Positions 28,184 to 36,212 of a stretch of 48,491 nt of DNA are shown here, one piece after another. A program made the position numbers and the translations under genes. A model generated the notes under the pieces. It saw only the letters and a list, made by a program, of their open reading frames with translations. It was not told the origin of the DNA and did no database searches. The stretch is from Gammaproteobacteria bacterium (GTDB lineage Bacteria; Pseudomonadota; Gammaproteobacteria; Xanthomonadales; Wenzhouxiangellaceae), in assembly GCA_018819105.1 (NCBI GenBank), contig JAHJQV010000060.1:1-48491 (forward strand). Reading direction: 5' to 3'. Position 1 is the stretch's first letter; the number at the start of each line of letters is the position of its first letter.

Positions 28184-30265
28184 TCAGCGCACGCGCTGGC
28201 CAGGCTGTGCACCGCTGTCCGGGCTGAGCAGGAAGGGTCCGCCGTCATCGGGTTCGCCAGCGGCCAGCACCATGCCCTCGGACACGCCAAAGCGCATCTT
28301 GCGCGGTGCCAGATTGACGACCATGACGGTGAGCCGGCCCTGCAGCTGTTCCGGGGTATAGGCCGACTTGATGCCGGCAAACACCTGACGCTGCTGATCG
28401 CCCAGATCCAGCTCTAGCCGCAGCAGCTTGTCGGCTCCTGCGACAGCTTCTGCCTGCACGATGCGCGCCACGCGCAGCTCCACCTTGAGGAAGTCGTCGA
28501 TGCTGATGCTGGTCGATGTTTCGCTGCTGTGCATGCTGTCCACGGGGGTTGCGGTGGTTTCGGTGTTGTTGCCGGCGTTGTTGCTGGCGCTGGCGCTGCC
28601 CTCCAGTGACGCCCTGGAATCTTCGATGATAGCAGCAATCTGGCTTTCCTCGATGCGCTGCAGCAGCGGTTCGTAGGCATGGATGCGATGGTTCAGCAGT
28701 GGCTCTGCCAACCCCGACCAGCGTGTCGGTTGGGTGTCGTGCAGGTTGAGAAAGGCAAATGCGCGCGTCGCGGTGTCGGGCAGCACCGGTGCCAGCCAGG
28801 TGATCAGCAGACGGAACAGGTTCAGACCCTGGGTGCAGACAGCGATGGCAGCGGGAACCTGGTCGGGCTGTTTCGCCAGTTGCCAGGGGGCTTTTTCCGC
28901 CAGGTACTGATTGGCCTGATCGGCCAGCGCCATCACTTTGCGCACCGCAGCCTGATAATTGCGCTGCTCGAAATCTGCGGCGATGGCCTGCTGCTGATCC
29001 AGAAACTGCTGATACAGCTGCTGATCCGGCAGCACCGGCCCCAGCACACCATCGTTGAGCTTATGAATGAAGCCGGCGCAACGGCTGGCGATGTTGATCA
29101 GCTTGCCGATCAGATCGGCGTTGACGCGCTGGCGAAAATCATCCAGCTGCAGATCGATGTCACCCAGGCCGTTGCCGAGCCGGGCAGCAAAATAGTAGCG
29201 CAGGTAATCGGCATGCAGGTGGTTCAGGTAGGTGCGAGCCATGATGAAGGTGCCGCGCGACTTCGACATTTTGGCACCGTTGACGGTGAGGAAACCGTGC
29301 GCAAACACCGCAGTGGGGATGCGATAGCCGCCACCGTGCAGCACCGCTGGCCAGAACAGCGCGTGGAAGTAGATGATGTCCTTGCCGACAAAGTGATAGA
29401 GCTCGGTGTCACTGCCGGGTCGCCACCAGGCATCGAAGTCCAGCTCCGGGCGACTGGCGCAGAAATCGGCAAAGCTGGCCATGTAGCCCACCGGGGCATC
29501 CAGCCAGACGTAGAAGAACTTGTCCTGCTGGCCGGGAATTTCAAAGCCGAAGTAGGGGGCATCGCGGGACACGTCCCAGCTGCGCAGACCGTCGGCAAAC
29601 CATTCCTGCAGTTTGTTGCGCACTTCGTCCTGCAGCCCCGGAGACTGCATCCACTGTTGCAGCATGTCGGTGAAATCGGCCAGGCGGACGAAAAAGTGCT
29701 CGGATTTGCGCAGCACCGGCGCGGTGTTGCTGAGCGTGGAGACCGGGTTGACCAGGTCGGTGGGGTCGTAGGTGGCGCCGCAGACCTCGCAGCTGTCGCC
29801 ATACTGGTCTTCGGCAGCGCATTTGGGGCAGTTGCCGCGGATAAAGCGATCCGGCAGAAACATCTGCTTTTCGTCATCGTAGCATTGCTCGATGGTGTGG
29901 CTTTCGACATGGCCTTTGGCCTGCAGATTGGCCCAGATGTCGTTGACAATGGCGCGATTGCTGGCGCTGTTGGTGGAGCCGAAATGGTCATAGGAGAGAC
30001 CAAAATCACGAAAATCCCGCTGATGCTCTTCGGCCATTTCGGCAATCAGCTGATCCGGCGTGATGCCGCGCTTCTGCGCATGCAGCATGATCGGCGTGCC
30101 GTGGGTGTCATCGGCCCAGATGAAATAGGCCTCGTGCCCCTGCGCGCGCTGAAACCGCGCCCAGATGTCGGTCTGGATGTATTCCACCATGTGCCCGAGG
30201 TGAATCGGGCCGTTGGCATAGGGCAGGGCAGCGGTGATCAGAATACGGCGTTGTTTCATGTTCAT
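28184..30265 (-). CDS. metG: Methionyl-tRNA synthetase
   Basis: Charges tRNA-Met in the cytoplasm. The class I HIGH-type motif is HLGH in [12 protein letters not shown], and the KMSKS motif is AKMSKSRGT. The zinc domain has [20 protein letters not shown]-terminal tRNA-binding/dimerisation domain ([17 protein letters not shown] onward) is present, joined by a Ser/Asn/Thr-rich linker. I chose ATG 30265 ([11 protein letters not shown]), giving 693 residues. ATG 30259 is equally plausible, and the frame extends to 30289; no clear ribosome binding site decides. Divergent from apbC. Confidence 0.95.
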   Translation of the reverse strand: MNMKQRRILITAALPYANGPIHLGHMVEYIQTDIWARFQRAQGHEAYFIWADDTHGTPIMLHAQKRGITPDQLIAEMAEEHQRDFRDFGLSYDHFGSTNSASNRAIVNDIWANLQAKGHVESHTIEQCYDDEKQMFLPDRFIRGNCPKCAAEDQYGDSCEVCGATYDPTDLVNPVSTLSNTAPVLRKSEHFFVRLADFTDMLQQWMQSPGLQDEVRNKLQEWFADGLRSWDVSRDAPYFGFEIPGQQDKFFYVWLDAPVGYMASFADFCASRPELDFDAWWRPGSDTELYHFVGKDIIYFHALFWPAVLHGGGYRIPTAVFAHGFLTVNGAKMSKSRGTFIMARTYLNHLHADYLRYYFAARLGNGLGDIDLQLDDFRQRVNADLIGKLINIASRCAGFIHKLNDGVLGPVLPDQQLYQQFLDQQQAIAADFEQRNYQAAVRKVMALADQANQYLAEKAPWQLAKQPDQVPAAIAVCTQGLNLFRLLITWLAPVLPDTATRAFAFLNLHDTQPTRWSGLAEPLLNHRIHAYEPLLQRIEESQIAAIIEDSRASLEGSASASNNAGNNTETTATPVDSMHSSETSTSISIDDFLKVELRVARIVQAEAVAGADKLLRLELDLGDQQRQVFAGIKSAYTPEQLQGRLTVMVVNLAPRKMRFGVSEGMVLAAGEPDDGGPFLLSPDSGAQPGQRVR

Positions 30266-30409
30266 ATTATGGCATGATGCAGCGGCCATCAGAACCGTGT
30301 CGATGGCATGCTGCCATCAGTCCGGGCGCAGAAATCTGCGCGCAGCGTTGATGTCCAGGCCGATGTGCCCCAGATTGTTGTGCAACCATGGCTAACCCGG
30401 CACCCACGC

Positions 30410-31510
30410 ATGCATGATTCCGATCCGCGAGCGCAACAGCAGGCCACCCTGCAATCACTGCTGCAACAGCAGCGCAACCCTTACAGCGGACAAGCCTGGG
30501 CAGAGCATTGTCAGGCGCTGGTGATCGATGCGCACGATGGCAGGCTCAGTGCCGCCATCCAGTTGCAACTGGGCTATCCCGGTGCCGCGCAGGCGCGACT
30601 GCAGCTGGGCGAGCAGTTGCAGCAGGCAGGCTTTGCCTTGCCGCTGAGCGTCAGCGTGGCGCAGAAGATCCGCAGCCATCGCGTGCAGGGGGAGCTCAAG
30701 CCGCACGCCCAGATTCGCAACATCATCGCGGTGGGCTCCGGCAAGGGCGGGGTCGGCAAATCCACCGTCAGTGTCAATCTGGCGCTGGCGCTGGCCGCGC
30801 TGGGCGCGCGTGTGGGGCTGCTGGATGCCGACATTTACGGCCCTTCCCAGCCGACCATGCTGGCCTTGCGCGGACGACCGGAGATCACTGCCGACAAAAA
30901 GATGGTGCCGCATCAGGCGCATGGTCTGCAGGTCAATTCGATCGGCTTTCTGGTGGACACCGATGAACCGATGATCTGGCGCGGCCCGATGGTTTCGCAG
31001 GCCCTGCAGCAGCTGCTCAACGAGACCCGCTGGGAGCAGCTGGATTACCTCATCATCGATCTGCCGCCGGGCACCGGTGACATTCAGTTGACCCTGTTGC
31101 AGAAAGTGCCGGTGGCGGCTGCGGTGGTGGTCACCACACCGCAGGAAGTGGCCACACTGGATGCCGGCAAGGCGGTGCAGATGTTTGCCAAGCTGCAGGT
31201 GCCGACGCTGGGCCTGGTGGAAAACATGAGCCAGCATGTCTGCTCGGCCTGCGGCCACGTCGAGAGCATCTTCGGCAGCGCCGGTGGGCAGCGCCTGGCA
31301 GATCGCTACGACCTGCCGCTGCTGGCACAGTTGCCGCTGGACAGCTGCTATCGTGAGCATGTGGATGCCGGCCTGCCAACGGTGGCGGCGGCACCGCAGT
31401 CCAGTCAGGCGCAGGTGTTCATGGAGCTGGCGCTGCAGGTTTCGGCACGGCTGGCACAGCAGCCGCTGAGCAAATCGGTGCCGGAGCTGAAAGTGAAGCT
31501 CAGTGGCTGA
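30410..31510 (+). CDS. apbC: Iron-sulfur cluster carrier ATPase, Mrp/NBP35 family
   Basis: P-loop ATPase that binds and delivers iron-sulfur clusters. The deviant Walker A motif GKGGVGKST lies near residue 112-120. The DADIYGPSQPTML segment and the C-terminal CSAC cluster-binding pair (near residue 280) are intact. A short MIP18-like N-terminal domain precedes the ATPase. The start is set at ATG 30410 (MHDSDPRAQQQ), giving 366 residues; the frame is open to 30308 without a better signal. It is divergent from metG, a common arrangement in gammaproteobacteria. Confidence 0.94.
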   Translation: MHDSDPRAQQQATLQSLLQQQRNPYSGQAWAEHCQALVIDAHDGRLSAAIQLQLGYPGAAQARLQLGEQLQQAGFALPLSVSVAQKIRSHRVQGELKPHAQIRNIIAVGSGKGGVGKSTVSVNLALALAALGARVGLLDADIYGPSQPTMLALRGRPEITADKKMVPHQAHGLQVNSIGFLVDTDEPMIWRGPMVSQALQQLLNETRWEQLDYLIIDLPPGTGDIQLTLLQKVPVAAAVVVTTPQEVATLDAGKAVQMFAKLQVPTLGLVENMSQHVCSACGHVESIFGSAGGQRLADRYDLPLLAQLPLDSCYREHVDAGLPTVAAAPQSSQAQVFMELALQVSARLAQQPLSKSVPELKVKLSG

Positions 31511-31550
31511 ATTCCAGGCCGTTGCATTCTGGTCTGTGCAGCAAACCATT

Positions 31551-31556
31551 TATAAT
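31551..31556 (+). promoter_or_regulatory. Possible -10 box of dcd
   Basis: A perfect TATAAT lies 30 bases before the dcd start in the 75-base gap after apbC. No convincing -35 box at 16-18 bases was found. Confidence 0.4.
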
Positions 31557-31585
31557 CCCTGCCAGATCACACTACAGGCAAGCGC

Positions 31586-32155
31586 ATGAGCATTAAATCC
31601 GATCGCTGGATCCGCCAGATGGCCAACCAGCACGGCATGATTGAGCCGTTCGAGCCGGGCCAGGTCAAAACCAATGGTGCCGGAGAACGGCTGATCTCTT
31701 ACGGCACATCCAGCTACGGCTATGATGTCCGCTGTGCCGATGAATTCAAGATCTTCACCAACATCTCGTCGGCCATGGTGGATCCGAAAAACTTTGACGA
31801 GCGCAGTTTTGTCGATCAGCAGACCGATGTCTGCATCATTCCGCCGAACTCGTTCTGTCTGGCGCGCACGGTGGAGTATTTCCGTATTCCGCCGGACGTG
31901 CTGACCATCTGCCTGGGCAAATCGACCTATGCCCGCTGCGGCATCATCGTCAACGTCACCCCGCTGGAGCCGGAGTGGGAAGGCCACGTCACGCTGGAGT
32001 TTTCCAACACCACCACACTGCCGGCCAAGATCTATGCCAACGAAGGCGTGGCGCAGATGATCTTCATGCAGTCCGATGAGCGCTGCGAGGTGACCTACAA
32101 GGACCGCAAGGGCAAGTACATGGGCCAGCGCGGCGTGACCCTGCCAACCACCTGA
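31586..32155 (+). CDS. dcd: dCTP deaminase
   Basis: Converts dCTP to dUTP for thymidylate synthesis. Its 189 residues are close to the E. coli 193. Recognisable segments are [19 protein letters not shown], the substrate-binding [19 protein letters not shown] and the catalytic-glutamate region [11 protein letters not shown], followed by [10 protein letters not shown]. It lies downstream of apbC on the same strand, as often seen, and is convergent with the degS-like gene 35 bases on. No terminator hairpin was recognised between them. Confidence 0.96.
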   Translation: MSIKSDRWIRQMANQHGMIEPFEPGQVKTNGAGERLISYGTSSYGYDVRCADEFKIFTNISSAMVDPKNFDERSFVDQQTDVCIIPPNSFCLARTVEYFRIPPDVLTICLGKSTYARCGIIVNVTPLEPEWEGHVTLEFSNTTTLPAKIYANEGVAQMIFMQSDERCEVTYKDRKGKYMGQRGVTLPTT

Positions 32156-32190
32156 TCGCGAAACTGGCCGCGCTCAGGCGGAAACTTAAC

Positions 32191-33339
32191 TTATCCGGGG
32201 GCCGGCTGCTGCAGCACCTGCAGCGAGGTGGTGAAGACCAGACCGCCTCGCTCGACGTTGAGCTCGATGTTGCTCATCGGTGCGGTGTTGGCGATCATCA
32301 GATTAAGCTGGTTGCTGTTGTCCACGGGCTGACCATCCCAGCTGAGGATGACATCACCCGGCTGCAGGCCGATCGACCAGGCCGGGCCACGACTGAGAAT
32401 CTGCTCCACGCGCGCTCCACTCAGACTGGTGGCAGACTGCTCGCGCCGGTTGATCCAGTGGTTGTCGGAAAAGCTGGCACCGATCCAGCCGCGGCGAACG
32501 CTGCCATAGGTGATGATCTGATCCAGCACCTTGCTGGCGATGGCGATCGGTATGGCAAAACCAATGCCCTGCGCACCCAGACTCTGATCCAGCATCGAAC
32601 TGTTAATGCCGACCACTTCGCCGCGGGCATTGATCAGCGCGCCGCCGCTGTTGCCGGCATTGATGGCGGCATCGGTCTGGATAAAATCCTCCAGCGCGCT
32701 GAGATTCAGATCATTGCGGCCCTTGGCGCTGACTATGCCCATGGTGACGGTGTTGTTCAGTCCATAGGCGTTGCCAATGGCCAGTACCACATCGCCGACC
32801 TTGAGCTGCTCCGGTCCGGCCAGGGCGGCCACTGGCAGATCGCTGGCATCGATCTTGAGCACGGCCAGATCGGTGTCCTGATCCGAGCCGATGATCTCCG
32901 GCTGAAACACCCGGCCATCGGCCAGCGCCAGGCGGATGTCATCAACGCGGTCAATGACGTGGTTGCTGGTGAGGATGTGGCCGTCGCTGCGCACGATTAC
33001 CCCCGAACCCAGCCCGCGCTGCTGTCGCTTCGGCAGCTTGTGCTCGAGAAAACGCTTGAACAATGGGTCGGTGACGCCGGGCAGGGTATTGCGCACGGTG
33101 GTGTTGGTGTAGATGCTGACCACCGCCGGGGCAGTCAGGTTGACCGCATCGGCATAGGAAAACGGCGCGCTGACCGTGTTGCCGACAGCGCCAGGACTTG
33201 CCTTGCTGCTGGCGTTGCTCATCGCCGGCAGCCAGTGTGGGCGCAGCCAGACGATGATGAATGCCGCCGCCAGCCCGAGCACGACAAAACGCCCGACAAA
33301 CCTTGCCGTGTCCGTGATTTGAGTTAAAAACCTGTTCAT
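32191..33339 (-). CDS. DegS/AlgW-type membrane-anchored serine protease
   Basis: A 382-residue periplasmic protease with an N-terminal membrane anchor (about residues 16-31), a trypsin-like domain and a single PDZ domain. The catalytic triad is visible as His in LTSNHVID, Asp in DTDLAVLKI and Ser in NAGNSGGAL. One PDZ domain and a membrane anchor rather than two PDZ domains and a cleaved signal point to DegS/AlgW, the site-1 protease that cuts anti-sigma factor RseA/MucA in the envelope stress response, over DegP/DegQ. No sigma-E genes lie nearby. Confidence 0.9.
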   Translation of the reverse strand: MNRFLTQITDTARFVGRFVVLGLAAAFIIVWLRPHWLPAMSNASSKASPGAVGNTVSAPFSYADAVNLTAPAVVSIYTNTTVRNTLPGVTDPLFKRFLEHKLPKRQQRGLGSGVIVRSDGHILTSNHVIDRVDDIRLALADGRVFQPEIIGSDQDTDLAVLKIDASDLPVAALAGPEQLKVGDVVLAIGNAYGLNNTVTMGIVSAKGRNDLNLSALEDFIQTDAAINAGNSGGALINARGEVVGINSSMLDQSLGAQGIGFAIPIAIASKVLDQIITYGSVRRGWIGASFSDNHWINRREQSATSLSGARVEQILSRGPAWSIGLQPGDVILSWDGQPVDNSNQLNLMIANTAPMSNIELNVERGGLVFTTSLQVLQQPAPG

Positions 33340-33448
33340 TCAGAATAGCTTAGCAGCTTGTTTGCAAGAATTAAGTAAATTCATCGGATGGCATGGCGCA
33401 GACATGGGGGCGGCGGCAGGCCAGTTCATCCCCGCGCGACTGCGCAGA

Positions 33449-34981
33449 TCACTTCCATGCCAGCTGATACAGGTCCAGGCGCCGATCGGCCAGATTGCGC
33501 ACCGAGCCCTGGGAACGGATCTCACGCAGATTGTCCAGATCCAGATCGGCAATCAGCATGGTTTCGGAATTGGCGGTGGCCTCGGCGGCCACGGCATCGT
33601 GCGGAAAGGCAAAATCAGATGGTGTGAACACCGCCGCCTGGGAATACTGCATGTCCATGTTCTCCACCTTCGGCAGATTGCCCACCGAGCCGGTGATGAC
33701 GACATAGCATTCGTTCTCGATGGCGCGCGCCTGGGCGCACAGGCGCACGCGCAGATAGGCGTTCTTGGTATCGGTCCAGTAGGGCACAAAAAGAATGTTC
33801 ATGCCAGCCTCGGCCAGCAGTCGGGGCAGTTCGGGGAACTCCACGTCGTAACAGATGAGGATGCCGATCTTGCCGACATCGGTGTCGAAGACCTGCACCT
33901 TGTTGCCGCCTTTCAGACCCCAGCAGCTGACTTCGTCCGGTGTCACATGCACCTTGTACTGCTTGTCCCAGGTGCCGTCACGGCGCAGCAGAAAGCAGAC
34001 ATTGTAAAGACTGGTGCCGTCGTATTCCGGCATTGAGCCGGCAATGATGTTGATGTTGTAGCGCACCGCCAGCCGCGACATTTCCTCGCGGATGGCCTCG
34101 GTGTAGGTGGCCAGCTGGCGCACTGCCTCGGCCGGTCCCTGATCGTTCCATGGTGCCATCATCGGGCCATTGAAGAATTCCGGGAACAGCACCAGGTCGG
34201 CCTGATAACCGGACACGGCATCGACAAAGAACTCGATCTGGGCGTACAGGTCTTCCAGTGAGCGGGTCGGACGCATCTGCCACTGCACCGCACCGACCCG
34301 CACATCGGACAGTCGACCTCCGATGACACCGGCCTTGGGCTCCTCGAAATAGATGTTAACCCACTCCAACAATGTTGCGTAACCCGCTGATTTTCTGTCA
34401 TCCGGCAGGTAGTTGCGCACAATTCTGCGCACCTGGAAATCGTTCGCCAGCTGAAACGTCAGGATCGGGTCCACCAGTTCCCGCGCGCGCACCCTGGCCA
34501 CATACTGCTGCGGCGTCATCTCGTTGCGGTAGCGGTGATAGCCGGGGATGCGACCGCCGACCACAATGCCGCGCAGATTGAGCTGTTCGCACAACTCCTT
34601 GCGCGCGTCGTACAGGCGTCGCCCCAGACGCAGGTCGCGGTAATCCGGGTGCACGAACACATCCACGCCATAGAGCACATCACCTTTGGGGTCGTGGGTG
34701 GTCAAAAAGCCGTCCCCGACGATGTCCCAGTAGCGGTGATCCTGGCCCCAGCGGCTGTATTTGACGATCAGCGCAATCGCCGCCGCAACCACCTTGCCGT
34801 TGTCTTCAATGCACAGCTGGCCCTCGGGGAAACGACGGATCTGCGATTTGAACTGGGCTTCGCTCCAGGCGCCTTCCAGATCACCGGCGTAGACCAGATC
34901 CATGATTTCGGCAATGTCCTGATAATCCTCGGCGCGCGTCTGGCGCAGCACCAGGCGATGGGAATCGGTGTCTTGGCTCAT
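33449..34981 (-). CDS. GNAT acetyltransferase-nitrilase fusion protein
   Basis: A 510-residue two-domain protein. Residues 8-200 form a GNAT-like N-acetyltransferase domain (VHPDYRDLRLGRRLYDARKEL near 110-130 covers the acetyl-CoA loop). Residues 225-505 form a carbon-nitrogen hydrolase domain with Glu268 (LFPEFF), Lys343 (YKVHVTPDE) and Cys377 (ILICYDVEFPE) as the catalytic set. Fusions of this type are widespread in bacteria, with unknown substrate; an amide or acyl-amine is a reasonable guess. It stands alone, followed by the degS-like gene after 109 bases. Confidence 0.9.
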   Translation of the reverse strand: MSQDTDSHRLVLRQTRAEDYQDIAEIMDLVYAGDLEGAWSEAQFKSQIRRFPEGQLCIEDNGKVVAAAIALIVKYSRWGQDHRYWDIVGDGFLTTHDPKGDVLYGVDVFVHPDYRDLRLGRRLYDARKELCEQLNLRGIVVGGRIPGYHRYRNEMTPQQYVARVRARELVDPILTFQLANDFQVRRIVRNYLPDDRKSAGYATLLEWVNIYFEEPKAGVIGGRLSDVRVGAVQWQMRPTRSLEDLYAQIEFFVDAVSGYQADLVLFPEFFNGPMMAPWNDQGPAEAVRQLATYTEAIREEMSRLAVRYNINIIAGSMPEYDGTSLYNVCFLLRRDGTWDKQYKVHVTPDEVSCWGLKGGNKVQVFDTDVGKIGILICYDVEFPELPRLLAEAGMNILFVPYWTDTKNAYLRVRLCAQARAIENECYVVITGSVGNLPKVENMDMQYSQAAVFTPSDFAFPHDAVAAEATANSETMLIADLDLDNLREIRSQGSVRNLADRRLDLYQLAWK

Positions 34982-35435
34982 ACATTTGTGCAGTTGTGAA
35001 TCCAGGCTACAGGGTACAGGCTGTTGTGCCCGGCTGCCACAGCCGCTGTGTTGCGGTGGTCAGGCATTTGTGCCGTCTTGACGACCTGAGAGCAGGTCGA
35101 ACTTCAGCGCCCCCATCCTCACCTTCCCCCGCGCACGGGGGAAGGGACTGCTCATTGCCAGCGTGATGCTCACAGCCATCCGTAGCATGGATAACTGAGC
35201 ATCAGGTATACGTCGATGCAAGCAGTTTGATGTGATGCCTAATCAACGTTTCGGAAGCTCCCTCCCCCGCATACGGGGGAATGGGCTGCTCATTGCCAGC
35301 GTGAAGTTCACAGCCAACCGTAGCATGGATAACTGAGCATCAGGTATACGTCGATGCAAGCAGATTGATGTGATGTCTAATCAATGCTTCGGAAGCTCCC
35401 TCCCCAGTGAGCGGGGGAGGGTTGGGGTGGGGGCA
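34982..35435. other. Intergenic region with GC-rich palindromes and tandem duplication
   Basis: No gene is supported here. It holds a CTTCCCCC/GGGGGAAG hairpin (35123-35130 with 35137-35144), related C-run/G-run palindromes near 35260-35285 and 35395-35433, and the 138-bp tandem duplication listed separately. The pattern continues on the other side of the DUF559 gene. Confidence 0.75.
35144..35405. repeat. 138-bp tandem duplication
   Basis: Bases 35144-35267 recur at 35282-35405 with only a few substitutions. The unit runs from CTGCTCATTGCCAGCGTGA through GTAGCATGGATAACTGAGC to TCGGAAGCTCCCTCCCC. Each unit is bounded by a C-run/G-run palindrome, so duplication between the palindromes is likely. 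Confidence 0.9.
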
Positions 35436-35807
35436 TCACTCACTTCGTGCTGTGCTGGAATCAACACGCGAACCAAGCGCCTGCAATATCATCTCAAGGC
35501 AAGCATCGGTATGCTGTAGAACCTCATGGTTCCAGAAGCGCAATACCCTGAAGCCCTGTCGATTCAGGTAGCGGGTGCGCCTGGCATCCTCAGTCTCCAA
35601 CTCGCCGTGCTGTCCGCCATCCACCTCGATCACCAGTCCGGCCTGCAGGCATGCGAAATCTGCAACGAACGGGCCAATCGGATGTTGCCGCCGGAACTTG
35701 TAACCGAGCATCTGTCGCGCCCGCAGATGCCGCCACAACCGTTGCTCCGCATCGGTCATCTGCGTGCGTAAACGGCGTGCCCTGGTGGTGGAGTTGGGGG
35801 TTCTCAT
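35436..35807 (-). CDS. DUF559 domain protein, Vsr-like nuclease fold
   Basis: A 123-residue protein of the DUF559 family, related to very-short-patch-repair-type endonucleases. It has RRLRTQMTDAEQRLWRHLRA at the start, then YKFRRQHPIGPFVADF (residues 35-50) and the acidic core LVIEVDGGQHGE, followed by RVLRFWNHEVL. The Asp in VADF and Glu-Val-Asp are the likely metal-binding residues. Function is unproven. Palindromic repeats lie on both sides, and the first 24 codons are duplicated upstream at 35891-35966. It is not next to a DNA methyltransferase gene. Confidence 0.85.
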   Translation of the reverse strand: MRTPNSTTRARRLRTQMTDAEQRLWRHLRARQMLGYKFRRQHPIGPFVADFACLQAGLVIEVDGGQHGELETEDARRTRYLNRQGFRVLRFWNHEVLQHTDACLEMILQALGSRVDSSTARSE

Positions 35808-36022
35808 GCCCCCATCCTAACCTTCCCCCGCGAACGGGGGAAGGGACTGCTCACAGGCAGCGTCGATCTTATGGGCTACTGCACCAGGCTGCCACAGCCG
35901 TTGCTCCGCATCGGTCATCTGCGTGCGTAAACGGCGTGCCCTGGTGGTGGAGTTGGGGGTTCTCATGCCCCCATCCTAACCTTCCCCCGCGAACGGGGGA
36001 AGGGACTGCTCACAGGCAGCGT
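35732..36022. repeat. Direct duplication of the DUF559 5' end and flank
   Basis: Bases 35732-35863 recur at 35891-36022, offset by 159 bases, with very few differences. Each copy includes the start of the DUF559 gene and the CTTCCCCC/GGGGGAAG palindrome downstream on the + strand (35823-35844 and 35982-36003). Confidence 0.9.
35891..35966 (-). pseudogene. Fragment of a DUF559 gene (5' end only)
   Basis: Reads MRTPNSTTRARRLRTQMTDA and a few codons more, then leaves homology. It is a by-product of the 159-base-offset duplication and lacks the nuclease core. Confidence 0.75.
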
Positions 36023-36137
36023 CAACGTTATGGGCACAAGCAATCCAGCATCGAATTATCAGACGGCCAGCATCGATACTATTCATTTGCCGCGGTGTTG
36101 CGGTGGTGATTTCGACATGAACAGCGCTTCGGAAGCT

Positions 36138-36160
36138 CCCTCCCCCGCGCGGGGGGAGGG
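36138..36160. repeat. C-run/G-run palindrome next to the BNR gene
   Basis: CCCTCCCCC (36138-36146) pairs with GGGGGAGGG (36152-36160), a nine-base stem with a five-base loop. It belongs to the same family as the palindromes around the DUF559 gene. It lies 53 bases after the BNR gene stop (- strand) and lacks a T-run. Confidence 0.75.
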
Positions 36161-36212
36161 TTGGGGTGGGGGCTGGTCTGCCTCAGGTCAGCCTTTGTTG
36201 TGGCATCAGGAC

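Noticed and set aside
28679-30277. 532-codon open frame on the + strand
   Set aside because: It is antisense to metG, which has all synthetase motifs. No recognisable domain is visible.
36138-36160. Terminator for the BNR gene
   Set aside because: The stem is strong but no T-run follows on the relevant strand, and the same palindrome recurs in places where no gene ends.
35100-36180. Possible CRISPR array or prophage attachment sites
   Set aside because: Repeat spacing is irregular, the copies are long duplications and palindromes, and there is no integrase or cas gene in the window.
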